64,000 nucleotides of DNA, taken from assembly GCF_031085295.1 (NCBI RefSeq), contig NZ_JAVFWO010000002.1:744001-808000 (forward strand), in the 5' to 3' direction. The DNA comes from Microbacterium psychrotolerans. Its GTDB lineage: Bacteria; Actinomycetota; Actinomycetes; Actinomycetales; Microbacteriaceae. A model generated the notes under the pieces. It made no database searches and was not told the DNA's origin. It saw only the letters and a list, made by a program, of their open reading frames with translations. The translations under genes were made by a program, and so were the position numbers. Positions 22,685 through 31,031 of this stretch are shown here, one piece after another; the stretch's first letter is position 1, and each line of letters opens with the position of its first letter.

Positions 22685-25135
22685 TCACTTGACGACGAGT
22701 GTCACCGGTTCGCTCGTCGACGGCTTCACTGTCTCGCTGCCCGCGTAGGCGACGGACAGCTCGTGCTGGCCCTTGCCCAGCTTCGGCAGCGTGAGCGTGA
22801 CGGTGCCCGCGCTCGGGGCGGTGAGCATCGCGGTCGCGATCGGCTCGTCGCCGTCGTAGACCGTGATCGCGCCGGTGATCTCCGCGCCGAACTGTGCGGT
22901 CACGGTCGTCGTGTACTTGATGACGCCGTTGCCCTTCGAGTTGGCGAAGAGCTTGTTCGGCGTGCCGACGGTGGTGCTGTCGGCGCGATCGATGGCGACG
23001 GGGACGACGACTGAGGTGCCGGTGGTCGCACCGGTGAGCCTGAGCTCGACCGATCCTCCGAGGGGCACGTCGTCCGGCAGGGTCACCGACACCGCGGCCG
23101 TGCCGTAGTCGTCGTTGAGCACGGTCGTGGTGTTCACCGAGTTGTCGACAGGGAAGGCTCCCAGCCGCTCGCCGTCGAGTGAGACGACGACCTCGGCGTC
23201 CTTGACGTCCGTCGGGGCGGTCATCGCCCACGACTTGATCCCGAACGCGACGGCCGAGCCCGGGTCGTACGCCGTGGGGGCGTTCGCGGGGAACGCGACC
23301 TCGACCGCGTGCTGCGCGTAGTCCACGGGCAGCGGGGTCGTCTCGGCGAACGTCGCGAGGTAGTCCACCATCGCGGCGAGGTCGACCTTGCCGGTGTCGC
23401 GCTTGGACGCGCCGTTGGCCAGTTCGAAGAAGTTGTCGCCACCCGTCGACAGGAACGAGTTCACCGTCACGGAGTAGGTCGCCGCCGGATCGATCGGCTC
23501 GCCGTTCAGCCACATCCCGGTCACCGTGCCGCGGGTGCCCTTGTACGCCGTCAGCGACTCGTTCACGTCAGGCGTCCGCGGGTCGTCGAGCGGGTACTCG
23601 GTGACCTCCTTCTGCGTGTAGGTGTACTCGAAGCCCTCCGAGACGCCGAGGCGCAGGAAGTTGCGGGTCGGCACCTTGTTGAGCGCATCGCGCTGCCACT
23701 GCTGCTCCAAGACCTTCTTGATCTGCTCACCGGTCAGCTGCATGTTCACCAGCGTGTTGGCGAACGGCTGGACGACCGCGGCCTGCTTGTAGGTGAGGGT
23801 GCGCGGGTACGCGCCGTTGCCCGGGTCGGTGCCGAGCATGTCGGTGCGCAGCCCGCCGGGGTTCATGAAGGCGATCTGCGCGGCGCCCGCCTCCGGCGTC
23901 TCGGTCGCCCACTGCTGCACCTCGGCGACGAGGTTGCCCAGGGTCGACTCGCCACCGCGGTTCTCGCCGCCGCTCGCGAACTTGGCGCGGTTGAACCCGC
24001 CGGCGAGCTTGCCGAGCTCCACAGCGCCGAGCACCTCGGCCTTGGCCGAGGCATCCGTCGCGATCGCCGCGGTGGCGGCGTCCACGGGGTAGAGGGGCAC
24101 GTAGGTCGGCGTGGTCGACGGCGGCACCGGGGCCACGGTCTTCTCCAGCGCCAGCACCTGCTGCGTCTTGGCGGTCACCTGACCGGCGTCGTCGACCGTG
24201 TACACCAGCTGGTTGAGGTTCATGCCGTACTGACCGGCGGAGACCACGGGGCGATCGGTGACCGCGCGCCCTTCGCTCGCCCACTCGGCCACGGGGAACG
24301 AGCAGTTGTACGCCAGATGCGTGTGACCCGAGACGATCGCGTCGACGTCGGGCGAGACCTCGTTGATGATGTTCGCCCATGTGCCGGAGTCGTCCATCGT
24401 CGCGCAGTCGGTCGAGGGGGCACCCTCGTGCACGAGCATGACGACCAGGTCGGCGCCCTCCGCGACAAGGTCGGCCGCCTCGGTGTTGACCGACTGCACG
24501 ATCCCCTCGACCCGGATGTCGGTGATCCCGCCGGGGCTCACCAGCGTCGGGAGGTCCTCGGTGACGGCGCCGACGAACCCGACCTCCACCCCGCCGACGG
24601 TCTTGATCCACGTGGCCGGGACCGCGTCATCGCCGGTGGCCTTCATCTTGAGATTGGCCGCGATGTACTGCCACTTGGCGCCCCCGTACGGGTTCGTCAC
24701 GGCGTCGTAGGGTGCCATGACGCGGTTCACGAGGTCGTCGTAGCCCTGGTCGAGCTCGTGGTTGCCGACAGCCGAAACCTCCAGGCCGGCCTCGTTGAGC
24801 GCGTCGATCGTGGGCTTGTCGTGCTGGATGAACGACTCGAACGTCGATGCGCCGATGAGGTCGCCCGCGGCGGCGAACACCGTGTTGGGGTTGGCGGCGC
24901 GCAGCTGCTTCACAGCGCCGGAGAGAACCGCGGCGCCCGCCTCGAGGCCACCGGTGTTGTCGAGGATGCGACCGTGGAAGTCGTTCGTGGCGAGGATCTG
25001 GATGTCGGTCGTCGCTGCGTTGGCGGCGGGGGCGGCGAGCGCGCTCGCCGCCAGGGCGGCGACGGTGAGCGCCGACGCGCCGAGCGCGATTCGACGGCGG
25101 GGAGAGGGAGGTGCGGAACGCGGACCAGCGCGCAT
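22685..25135 (-). CDS. Secreted bifunctional 5'-nucleotidase / UDP-sugar hydrolase-like protein
   Basis: Exported 816-residue metallophosphoesterase. A signal peptide (RRRIALGASALTVAALAAS, cleavage near PAANA-ATT) precedes the calcineurin-like domain with metal motifs ATNDFHGRILDN, GNHELDQGYDD and VSGHTHLAY. A 5'-nucleotidase C-terminal domain follows (GNLVAEVQQWATE, MNPGGLRTDM), then one or two Ig-like beta domains ending TSEPVTLVVK. No LPXTG or membrane anchor is seen, so it is probably released. The ATG at MRAGPRSAPP follows GAAGCAGG; a longer frame exists upstream but would bury the signal peptide. Likely role: phosphate and nucleoside scavenging outside the cell. Confidence 0.9.
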   Translation of the reverse strand: MRAGPRSAPPSPRRRIALGASALTVAALAASALAAPAANAATTDIQILATNDFHGRILDNTGGLEAGAAVLSGAVKQLRAANPNTVFAAAGDLIGASTFESFIQHDKPTIDALNEAGLEVSAVGNHELDQGYDDLVNRVMAPYDAVTNPYGGAKWQYIAANLKMKATGDDAVPATWIKTVGGVEVGFVGAVTEDLPTLVSPGGITDIRVEGIVQSVNTEAADLVAEGADLVVMLVHEGAPSTDCATMDDSGTWANIINEVSPDVDAIVSGHTHLAYNCSFPVAEWASEGRAVTDRPVVSAGQYGMNLNQLVYTVDDAGQVTAKTQQVLALEKTVAPVPPSTTPTYVPLYPVDAATAAIATDASAKAEVLGAVELGKLAGGFNRAKFASGGENRGGESTLGNLVAEVQQWATETPEAGAAQIAFMNPGGLRTDMLGTDPGNGAYPRTLTYKQAAVVQPFANTLVNMQLTGEQIKKVLEQQWQRDALNKVPTRNFLRLGVSEGFEYTYTQKEVTEYPLDDPRTPDVNESLTAYKGTRGTVTGMWLNGEPIDPAATYSVTVNSFLSTGGDNFFELANGASKRDTGKVDLAAMVDYLATFAETTPLPVDYAQHAVEVAFPANAPTAYDPGSAVAFGIKSWAMTAPTDVKDAEVVVSLDGERLGAFPVDNSVNTTTVLNDDYGTAAVSVTLPDDVPLGGSVELRLTGATTGTSVVVPVAIDRADSTTVGTPNKLFANSKGNGVIKYTTTVTAQFGAEITGAITVYDGDEPIATAMLTAPSAGTVTLTLPKLGKGQHELSVAYAGSETVKPSTSEPVTLVVK

Positions 25136-25309
25136 AGGTGCCTGCTTCTTTCTCTTGTGCGATGCAGAGCGGCGCGCCGGATCGGGCCGGGTTCGGGGGG
25201 ACCACGCCGCGCCGAGATCGAGACTAAGAGAATCCTGCGCTTTCACCTAGAGGCGCAGTGAACAGTCCCACAACGGTTCGGAAACGGGCCGTCGGCAGCG
25301 GAGGCCGGG

Positions 25310-25762
25310 TCAGCGTGCGCCGGCGAAGGGTCGCAGCGCGTCGCGGAGTGCCAGGAGCGCCTCCGCGTCCGTCCCGACGCTCGCCATCACCTTGCCGGGC
25401 ACCTCGAGGGCCTGTTCCCGCAGTCGGCGGCCCGCGTCGGTGAGTCGCACGTCGAGCACGCGCTCGTCGTCGTCGCGGCGCGAACGCGTCACGAGACCCT
25501 GCGCCTCGAGTCGCTTCACGAGCGGCGACAGGGTCGCAGGCTCGAGGGCAAGCTCGGCGGCGAGTTCGCGCAGTGACCGGGGTGAGCGCTCCCAGAGAGC
25601 GAGCATGACCAGGTACTGCGGGTGCGTCAGCCCGAGCGGCTCCAGGATGGGCCGGTACAGACCGACGACGTTGCGCGCGGCGGTCACCAGTGCGAAGCAC
25701 ACCTGGTTGTCGAGTGCGAGCAGGTCATCGGGGCTGAGGTCTGCTTTCTTCACGTCCGCCAT
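25310..25762 (-). CDS. ohrR: OhrR-type MarR-family organic peroxide sensor
   Basis: Winged-helix repressor of about 150 residues. The N-terminal helix DNQVCFALVTAARNV carries the single redox cysteine of OhrR proteins, and the two tyrosines that normally hydrogen-bond it are present in GLYRPILEPLG and THPQYLVML. The recognition region is ALEPATLSPLVKRLEAQGLV with the wing RSRRDDDERVLDVRLT. The usual neighbour ohr is absent; instead a small zinc-ribbon protein is divergent. An alternative GTG start lies 12 bp upstream. The gene probably autoregulates through the TTAGT-ACTAA inverted repeat in the divergent promoter. Confidence 0.8.
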   Translation of the reverse strand: MADVKKADLSPDDLLALDNQVCFALVTAARNVVGLYRPILEPLGLTHPQYLVMLALWERSPRSLRELAAELALEPATLSPLVKRLEAQGLVTRSRRDDDERVLDVRLTDAGRRLREQALEVPGKVMASVGTDAEALLALRDALRPFAGAR

Positions 25763-25780
25763 CCTATCGTGCACGAATCG

Positions 25781-25792
25781 TTAGTACACTAA
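25781..25792. promoter_or_regulatory. Putative OhrR operator in the divergent promoter
   Basis: Inverted repeat TTAGT-AC-ACTAA between the divergent regulator and the small zinc-ribbon gene. The embedded TACACT (25785-25790) is a credible -10 for the forward gene, whose ATG begins 8 bases later, so a bound regulator would block that promoter. MarR-family regulators typically bind such AT-rich inverted repeats. Confidence 0.55.
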
Positions 25793-25797
25793 TAAGC

Positions 25798-26052
25798 ATG
25801 TCTGAACCGGATGCCGCTCCCGCCGCCCGCCGCCCGCTCCGCGAACGCGTGCGCGAGGCGGGTGGGTGGTACGCGTACCTCAACGCGAACCTCATTCGCG
25901 TTGCGGGACCCGCGGCCGTCGGGCCATACGAGACCGCTCCCCCACCCACGGCGGCCGAGCGAGCCGAAAGGGCGTGCCCACTGTGCGGAGCGCCCATCTC
26001 GCAGCACACCTTCGACCGCTCGGGACCGAAGCCGCTCATGCACTGCCCCTGA
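25798..26052 (+). CDS. Small zinc-ribbon-like protein divergent from ohrR
   Basis: 84-residue cytoplasmic protein of unknown function. The N-terminal half has a basic, aromatic segment (LRERVREAGGWYAYLNANL). The C-terminal end has CPLCG followed by HTFDRSG and a terminal HCP, a plausible small metal site. Homologous short proteins occur in related actinobacteria, as far as I can recall. It is probably leaderless and under the divergent regulator. Its stop codon is the first base triplet of a 14-bp tandem repeat. Confidence 0.65.
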   Translation: MSEPDAAPAARRPLRERVREAGGWYAYLNANLIRVAGPAAVGPYETAPPPTAAERAERACPLCGAPISQHTFDRSGPKPLMHCP

Positions 26053-26111
26053 TGCACCGCACCTGATGCACCGCACCTGATGCACCGCACCTGATGCACC
26101 GCACCTGATGC
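26050..26111. repeat. 14-bp tandem repeat starting at a stop codon
   Basis: Four perfect head-to-tail copies of TGATGCACCGCACC (26050-26105) followed by a partial TGATGC. The first TGA is the stop codon of the preceding gene. The last sense codons (ATG CAC TGC CCC) look like a diverged copy of the same unit, so the array probably grew by slippage from the gene's own 3' end. With 14-bp units there are no spacers as in CRISPR. Confidence 0.95.
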
Positions 26112-26156
26112 GCTGACCGTGAGTGGGCACCGGCGGGCCGCGAGGTGCGGGCGCGA

Positions 26157-28238
26157 CTACGCGTGCCCCGCGCGCTCCATGGCGCGCAGTTCCTTCTTGA
26201 GGTCCTGCACCTCGTCGCGCAAGCGCGCGGCGAGCTCGAATTTGAGCTCGCCGGCGGCGGCGAGCATCTGCTGACTGAGATCGGCGATGGTCGCCTCGAG
26301 CTGTTCCGCACCCTCGGCCGCGATGCCCTCGCGTCGCAGCTGCGGCGTCGGGCTCTTGCCCATGCCGGACTTGGTCTTCGCCGCCGCCTTGCCGCGCAGC
26401 ATCCGATCCGTGTCGGACGCCTCTCGCGCCAGCACCTCGGTGATGTCGGCGATCCGCTTGCGCAGCGGCTGCGGGTCGATGCCGTGGGCCGTGTTGTAGG
26501 CGATCTGCTTCTCGCGGCGCCGGTCGGTCTCTTCGATCGCCTTCGCCATCGAGTCGGTCATCGTGTCGGCGTACATGTGCACCTGGCCAGACACGTTGCG
26601 CGCCGCGCGGCCGATCGTCTGGATCAGCGAGGTGCCGCTGCGGAGGAAGCCCTCCTTGTCGGCGTCGAGAATCGACACCAGCGACACCTCGGGAAGGTCG
26701 AGGCCCTCTCGGAGGAGGTTGATGCCGACGAGCACGTCGTACACACCGGCCCGCAGCTCGCTGAGCAGCTCGACGCGCCGCAGGGTGTCGACGTCGGAGT
26801 GGAGGTAGCGCACCCGCACCCCATGTTCGCCGAGGAAGTCGGTGAGCTCTTCCGCCATCTTCTTCGTGAGCGTGGTGACGAGCACGCGCTCGTCGCGCTC
26901 GACGCGGAGGCGGATCTCCTCGAGGAGGTCGTCGATCTGCCCCTTGGAGGGCTTGACCACGATCTCGGGGTCGATCAGGCCGGTCGGGCGGATGATCTGC
27001 TCGACGACGCCGTCTGCGATGCCCATCTCATAGCGACCCGGCGTCGCCGAGAGGTAGACGGTCTGACCTACGCGGTTCTTGAACTCGTCCCACCGCAGCG
27101 GCCGGTTGTCGAGCGCGCTCGGCAGGCGGAAGCCGTGCTCGACGAGCGTGCGCTTGCGCGAGGCGTCCCCCTCGTACATCGCCCCGATCTGCGGGACGGT
27201 GACGTGCGACTCGTCGATCACCATGAGGAAGTCGTCGGGGAAGAAGTCGAGCAGCGTGTGCGGCGGCTCACCGGGCGCCCTGCCGTCCATGTGTCGCGAG
27301 TAGTTCTCGATGCCCGAGCAGAAGCCGAGCTGCTGCAGCATCTCGAGGTCGAACGTCGTGCGCATGCGCAGGCGCTGCGCCTCGAGCAGCTTGTTCTGCG
27401 ACTCGAGCTCCTTCAGCCGCTCGGCCAGCTCGTCTTCGATGGTGCCGATCGCGCGCTGCACCGTCTCGGTGCCGGCGACGTAGTGCGACGCCGGGAAGAT
27501 GGGCACGCTGTCGAGCCGCTGCACCACATCGCCGGTGAGCGGATGCAGCATGAAGAGCGCCTCGATCTCGTCGCCGAACATCTCGATGCGGATGGCGTAC
27601 TCCTCGTACACCGGGATGATCTCGATGGTGTCGCCGCGCACGCGGAAGTTGCCGCGCGAGAAGTCGACGTCGTTGCGGTTGTACTGCATCGCGATGAACT
27701 TGCGGATGAGCGCGTCGCGGTCGTAGACCTCGCCCACCTGCAGCGCGACCATCGCACGCAGATACTCGTCGGGCGCCCCGAGTCCGTAGATGCACGAGAC
27801 GGTGCTGACCACGATGACGTCGCGCCGGCTGAGCAGCGAGTTGGTCGTCGAGTGCCGCAGCCGCTCGACCTCGGCGTTGACCGAGGAGTCCTTCTCGATG
27901 AAGGTGTCGGTCTGCGGGACGTACGCCTCGGGCTGGTAGTAGTCGTAGTAGCTGACGAAGTACTCGACCGCGTTGTGCGGCATGAGCTCACGGAACTCGT
28001 TGGCCAGCTGCGCCGCGAGCGTCTTGTTGTGCGCGAGCACAAGGGTCGGCCGCTGCACGGCCTCGACGAGCCAGGCCGTTGTCGCCGACTTTCCGGTTCC
28101 GGTCGCACCGAGCAGCACGACGTCGGTCTCACCGGCGTTGATGCGCGCCGCCAGCTCGGCGATCGCCTGCGGCTGGTCGCCCGACGGGGCGAATTCGCTC
28201 ACGACCTCGAACGGCCGCACGGATCGAGTGGTCTGCAC
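26157..28238 (-). CDS. uvrB: Excinuclease ABC subunit B
   Basis: Damage-verifying helicase of nucleotide excision repair. The 693-residue protein has Walker A GATGTGKS at 44-51, the beta-hairpin [12 protein letters not shown], the DEAD-like DESHV, helicase motif VI in QTIGRAARN, and a C-terminal UVR domain ([18 protein letters not shown]) that contacts UvrC. The GTG start ([10 protein letters not shown]) lies 6 bp after TACGCT and no ribosome-binding site is seen, so the message is probably leaderless. The promoter is nearly identical to that of uvrA. Confidence 0.97.
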   Translation of the reverse strand: MQTTRSVRPFEVVSEFAPSGDQPQAIAELAARINAGETDVVLLGATGTGKSATTAWLVEAVQRPTLVLAHNKTLAAQLANEFRELMPHNAVEYFVSYYDYYQPEAYVPQTDTFIEKDSSVNAEVERLRHSTTNSLLSRRDVIVVSTVSCIYGLGAPDEYLRAMVALQVGEVYDRDALIRKFIAMQYNRNDVDFSRGNFRVRGDTIEIIPVYEEYAIRIEMFGDEIEALFMLHPLTGDVVQRLDSVPIFPASHYVAGTETVQRAIGTIEDELAERLKELESQNKLLEAQRLRMRTTFDLEMLQQLGFCSGIENYSRHMDGRAPGEPPHTLLDFFPDDFLMVIDESHVTVPQIGAMYEGDASRKRTLVEHGFRLPSALDNRPLRWDEFKNRVGQTVYLSATPGRYEMGIADGVVEQIIRPTGLIDPEIVVKPSKGQIDDLLEEIRLRVERDERVLVTTLTKKMAEELTDFLGEHGVRVRYLHSDVDTLRRVELLSELRAGVYDVLVGINLLREGLDLPEVSLVSILDADKEGFLRSGTSLIQTIGRAARNVSGQVHMYADTMTDSMAKAIEETDRRREKQIAYNTAHGIDPQPLRKRIADITEVLAREASDTDRMLRGKAAAKTKSGMGKSPTPQLRREGIAAEGAEQLEATIADLSQQMLAAAGELKFELAARLRDEVQDLKKELRAMERAGHA

Positions 28239-28244
28239 TCAACC

Positions 28245-28267
28245 AGCGTAGGCGGCGCCTCCGACAT
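28245..28267 (-). promoter_or_regulatory. Putative PafBC-type (RecA-independent) damage promoter of uvrB
   Basis: On the reverse strand: ATGTCGGAG, 8 bp (GCGCCGCC), TACGCT, then 6 bp to the GTG start. Same match to tTGTCRGTG-N8-TAnnnT and same geometry as the uvrA element. The shared block extends over about 23 bp in each. Confidence 0.75.
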
Positions 28268-28315
28268 CGGGGCCGCGTTCGCGACGAGCGGATGCCGCGG
28301 CCGGCCCCCCGCGGG

Positions 28316-28978
28316 TCAGCCGCCGAATCCCCCGCCGCCGTCGAAGCCCCCGCCGCCGAATCCTCCGGCGTCGAAGCCCCCGCCGTCGAACGCTCCGCCG
28401 CCGCCGTCGAACCCGCCCGAGCCGCCGCCGTCGAACCCCGTGAAGCCGGGATCGTACGTCTCGCCCACCCATGCCGGCTCGGAGCCGAGCATGAGCGAGC
28501 CCGCACCCATCGTGTAGTACGCGGTGACCGAAGTCGACAGCAGGAACTGGTTCGCGACGATCGCCATGATCCCGACGTTCGTGAGCATGCTCTGCACGTC
28601 GACCCGATCGCGTGGGTCGGCGTCGTCGACGCCGACCGCCGCGCGCGCCGGATCGGCCGCGCTTCGCGTCGCGGCATCCGTGCCCTCGTTCTGCGTGCGC
28701 CGCGCGCGGTGCTCTTCGGCGCGACGGACGAGACGCGCGATCACCGTGGGATCCTCGGCCGCCGCGTCTCGCTCGGACTCCGCCAGGAACGGGCGGAGCT
28801 GCTCGAACATCTCGCGGCGACGCTGCGGCGGAACGTCGGCGAAGGCAGAGGCGTGCGCGCTCTCGATCACCGAGGCCGGGAGCGTTCCGAGCAGGTAGAC
28901 GTAGCGCGAGATGCGCTCCTCCTCGCTCGCCGCACGATAGGGGGCACGACGCCGCCGGAACCTGGAGAGCATACCCAT
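28316..28978 (-). CDS. Membrane protein with glycine-rich C-terminal tail (paralogue 1)
   Basis: 220-residue protein of unknown function. It has a basic start (MGMLSRFRRRRAPYR), a helical domain (ERISRYVYLLGTLPASVIES, HASAFADVPPQRRREMFEQL), a hydrophobic segment near residues 130-160 (MLTNVGIMAIVANQFLLST) and a tail of repeated (F)DGGG/GFGG units. A second gene at 33966-34664 has the same layout and shared motifs. GAGGAGGTG upstream of the ATG fixes the start. Possibly a membrane-tethered helical domain with a flexible exposed tail; no function is assigned. Confidence 0.75.
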   Translation of the reverse strand: MGMLSRFRRRRAPYRAASEEERISRYVYLLGTLPASVIESAHASAFADVPPQRRREMFEQLRPFLAESERDAAAEDPTVIARLVRRAEEHRARRTQNEGTDAATRSAADPARAAVGVDDADPRDRVDVQSMLTNVGIMAIVANQFLLSTSVTAYYTMGAGSLMLGSEPAWVGETYDPGFTGFDGGGSGGFDGGGGAFDGGGFDAGGFGGGGFDGGGGFGG

Positions 28979-29069
28979 GCGACACCTCCTCGGGTCTGAT
29001 CCCAGGCTAGCCCGCAGGGCGTCGGCGCGGTACAGCGAAGCGCCGGCTCGACGACCGCCTCCGTGACCG

Positions 29070-29693
29070 CTAGGAGGCGGCTGCCCGCCGCGCCACGTGC
29101 TCGTCGAGGTTCTGCCACAGCTCGTCGACCTGGCGCAGCGTGTCGTCGATGGCGCCCGCCGTGTCGATGACCACGTCGGCGATCCGGAGCCGCGCCTCGT
29201 CCGGCACCTGCGATGCCATGCGCGCGGCGGCATCCTCGTGACTCAGACCCCGCAGTTCGACGAGGCGCTGCGCCCGCACATCGGCCGGCGCGTGGGCCAC
29301 GATGACGAGTTGCCAGGGGTCCTGCACGCGCGCTTCGACCAGCAGCGGCACGTCGTAGACGACGACAGCGTGCGGGTCGGCCGCGAACGCCGCAGCGAAG
29401 CGGCGGGCGGACTCGGCGCGCACGGCGGGATGGACGATCGCGTTGAGCTGCGCGATCGCCTCCGCGTCGCCGAACACGCGCGTGGCGAGGGCCGCGCGAT
29501 CCAGCGATCCGTCGGGGCGCAGCATGTCATCGCCGAAGGTGCCGGCGATCGCCGCCAGCACCGGTCCACCCGGCGCCTGCACCTCGCGCACGAGCTGATC
29601 CGCGTCGACGATCACGGCGCCGTGCTCGGCCAGGCGACGGGCGATGGTGGACTTTCCTGAGGCGATGCCTCCGGTGAGCGCGACGAGCGGCAT
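29070..29693 (-). CDS. coaE: Dephospho-CoA kinase
   Basis: Last step of coenzyme A synthesis. The 207-residue length is standard. The P-loop GGIASGKST is at 8-16, and DADQLVREV plus the lid region (HEDAAARMASQ) are as expected. The ATG at MPLVALTGG is the only sensible start; the frame upstream is a GC-rich extension. In many actinobacteria coaE lies between rpsA and uvrB; here about 6 kb of extra genes separates it from rpsA. Confidence 0.94.
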   Translation of the reverse strand: MPLVALTGGIASGKSTIARRLAEHGAVIVDADQLVREVQAPGGPVLAAIAGTFGDDMLRPDGSLDRAALATRVFGDAEAIAQLNAIVHPAVRAESARRFAAAFAADPHAVVVYDVPLLVEARVQDPWQLVIVAHAPADVRAQRLVELRGLSHEDAAARMASQVPDEARLRIADVVIDTAGAIDDTLRQVDELWQNLDEHVARRAAAS

Positions 29694-30197
29694 GCATCGA
29701 GCATGCCATGCCCCGTCCTTGACGCGTTCCTGAGGTGGGCCTGAGCGAGCGCTGAGCAGTCGGCGATAGCCTCGGTGCACCCGAAGGACAGTCCACCCAT
29801 ACAGCTGGGGAAGGGCGCAAGTGAACGTTGGACGCGACATCGTGGCGTTCGACGACAACGCGTTCTGCTGCATGCGACGCACCCGACGTCTTCGCGACGA
29901 CAGGGGCGGGCGGACGGTTCTGAGGTGCGGGCGGGCCGCCCGCGTGGGGACCAAGGCGGCCGAGGTCCGTGCACCGAGGACGCGCGCAGGGCGGGATGTG
30001 GGGAAATCTCCCGCCCTACGCGCGGCCCGTGCCTTGCAAGGAGGGCTGCCGCTGCGCGGGCCGGGCTCTCCGGAGCCGCACATGTGCGGACGCCGCGCGT
30101 GATGGGCGCCTCGTCGCACCCGTTCCGGAGCGCGTTCTGGGATATCATGACCGACGTCCAGGATCCGTCGACACCCCCGGATCCGGAGGGTGCATCG
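29694..30197 (+). other. Intergenic region upstream of the response regulator, with a doubtful small reading frame
   Basis: About 500 bp without a firm gene. A GTG at 29821, 5 bp after AAGGG, opens a 93-codon frame to 30102 (VNVGRDIVAFDDNAFCCMRR and on). Its first 20 codons have good third-position GC, but the rest is Arg-rich and looks non-coding. The stretch presumably also holds the promoter of the response regulator. No hairpin stands out. Confidence 0.35.
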
Positions 30198-30941
30198 GTG
30201 GAAGAAGCGCGCGTCGCCGTCGTGATCGAAGACGAGGAGGACATCCGGTCGCTCCTCGCGACGGTCCTCGCCCAGGCGGGCTTCGAAGTGCATGGCGCAG
30301 CCAACGGCGCAGACGGCGTCGAACTCGTCCGAGAGCACCGGCCGCTCGTCACGACGCTCGACGTCAACATGCCCGGCATCGACGGCTTCGAGACCGCCAA
30401 GCGCATCCGGGCCATCAGCTCGACCTACATCGTCATGCTGAGCGCCCGCAGCGAGGAGATCGACGCGCTCCAGGGGCTCGAGGCTGGCGCCGACGACTAC
30501 GTCGCGAAGCCGTTCCGCCCTCGTGAGCTGCGTGCGCGCATCGACGCGATGCTGCGGCGACCGCGGCAGGTGACGCCCCCCGAACCGGACGGCGGTCCGA
30601 CGCCCGTGTCCACGGACGGCGTCTGGCTCGAGCACCACGGACTGCGGCTGAATGCCGCCACCCACCTGGTCACGGTCGACGACCAGGATGTCGAACTGAC
30701 GCGGAGCGAGTTCGACATCCTGGCCGATCTGCTGGTGGCCGGGCGGCGCGTCCGGGCGAAGTCGGACCTCGCCCTCATGCTCCGCGGCGACCAGTATGCG
30801 GTCAGCGACTTCGTCTCCGACAGCGACGCACGCGCCATCGAGGTGCACATGGCCAATCTGCGACGCAAGCTCGGCGAGTCACCGACCCAGCCGCGATGGA
30901 TCGAGACAGTGCGCGGAGTCGGCTACCGGCTCACCGCCTGA
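30198..30941 (+). CDS. OmpR/PhoB-type response regulator
   Basis: Two-domain regulator of 247 residues. The receiver has the acidic pair EDEED near 11-15, phospho-acceptor D55 in TTLDVNMPG, and K in YVAKPFRPREL. The C-terminal winged helix includes LTRSEFDILADLL and EVHMANLRRKLGE, ending RGVGYRLTA. GGAGGG lies 7 bp before the GTG and supports this start; an ATG 51 bp upstream is in frame but has no ribosome-binding site. It is convergent with the sensor kinase and pseudo-GGDEF pair, its likely partners by proximity. Confidence 0.88.
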   Translation: MEEARVAVVIEDEEDIRSLLATVLAQAGFEVHGAANGADGVELVREHRPLVTTLDVNMPGIDGFETAKRIRAISSTYIVMLSARSEEIDALQGLEAGADDYVAKPFRPRELRARIDAMLRRPRQVTPPEPDGGPTPVSTDGVWLEHHGLRLNAATHLVTVDDQDVELTRSEFDILADLLVAGRRVRAKSDLALMLRGDQYAVSDFVSDSDARAIEVHMANLRRKLGESPTQPRWIETVRGVGYRLTA

Positions 30942-31031
30942 GGGACTCGAGCGCATCACGCCCTCGCGCCCGGGCGCCCCCATCGGAAGCAGGCGCGTCG
31001 CCTCGTGTCGCGGGTTGCTGGGACGAAGCCG

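Noticed and set aside
26050..26111. Direct repeats as a CRISPR array
   Set aside because: The 14-bp units are head to tail with no spacers and no cas genes are nearby.
28316..28400. Gly-rich coding repeat as a PE_PGRS-type or collagen-like repeat
   Set aside because: The stretch is short and the gene has no PE or collagen features; it is only a flexible tail.
30960..30985. GC-rich palindrome near the convergent end of the response regulator as a terminator
   Set aside because: The match is only the 12-bp self-complementary GCGCCCGGGCGC without a loop, expected by chance in this composition.
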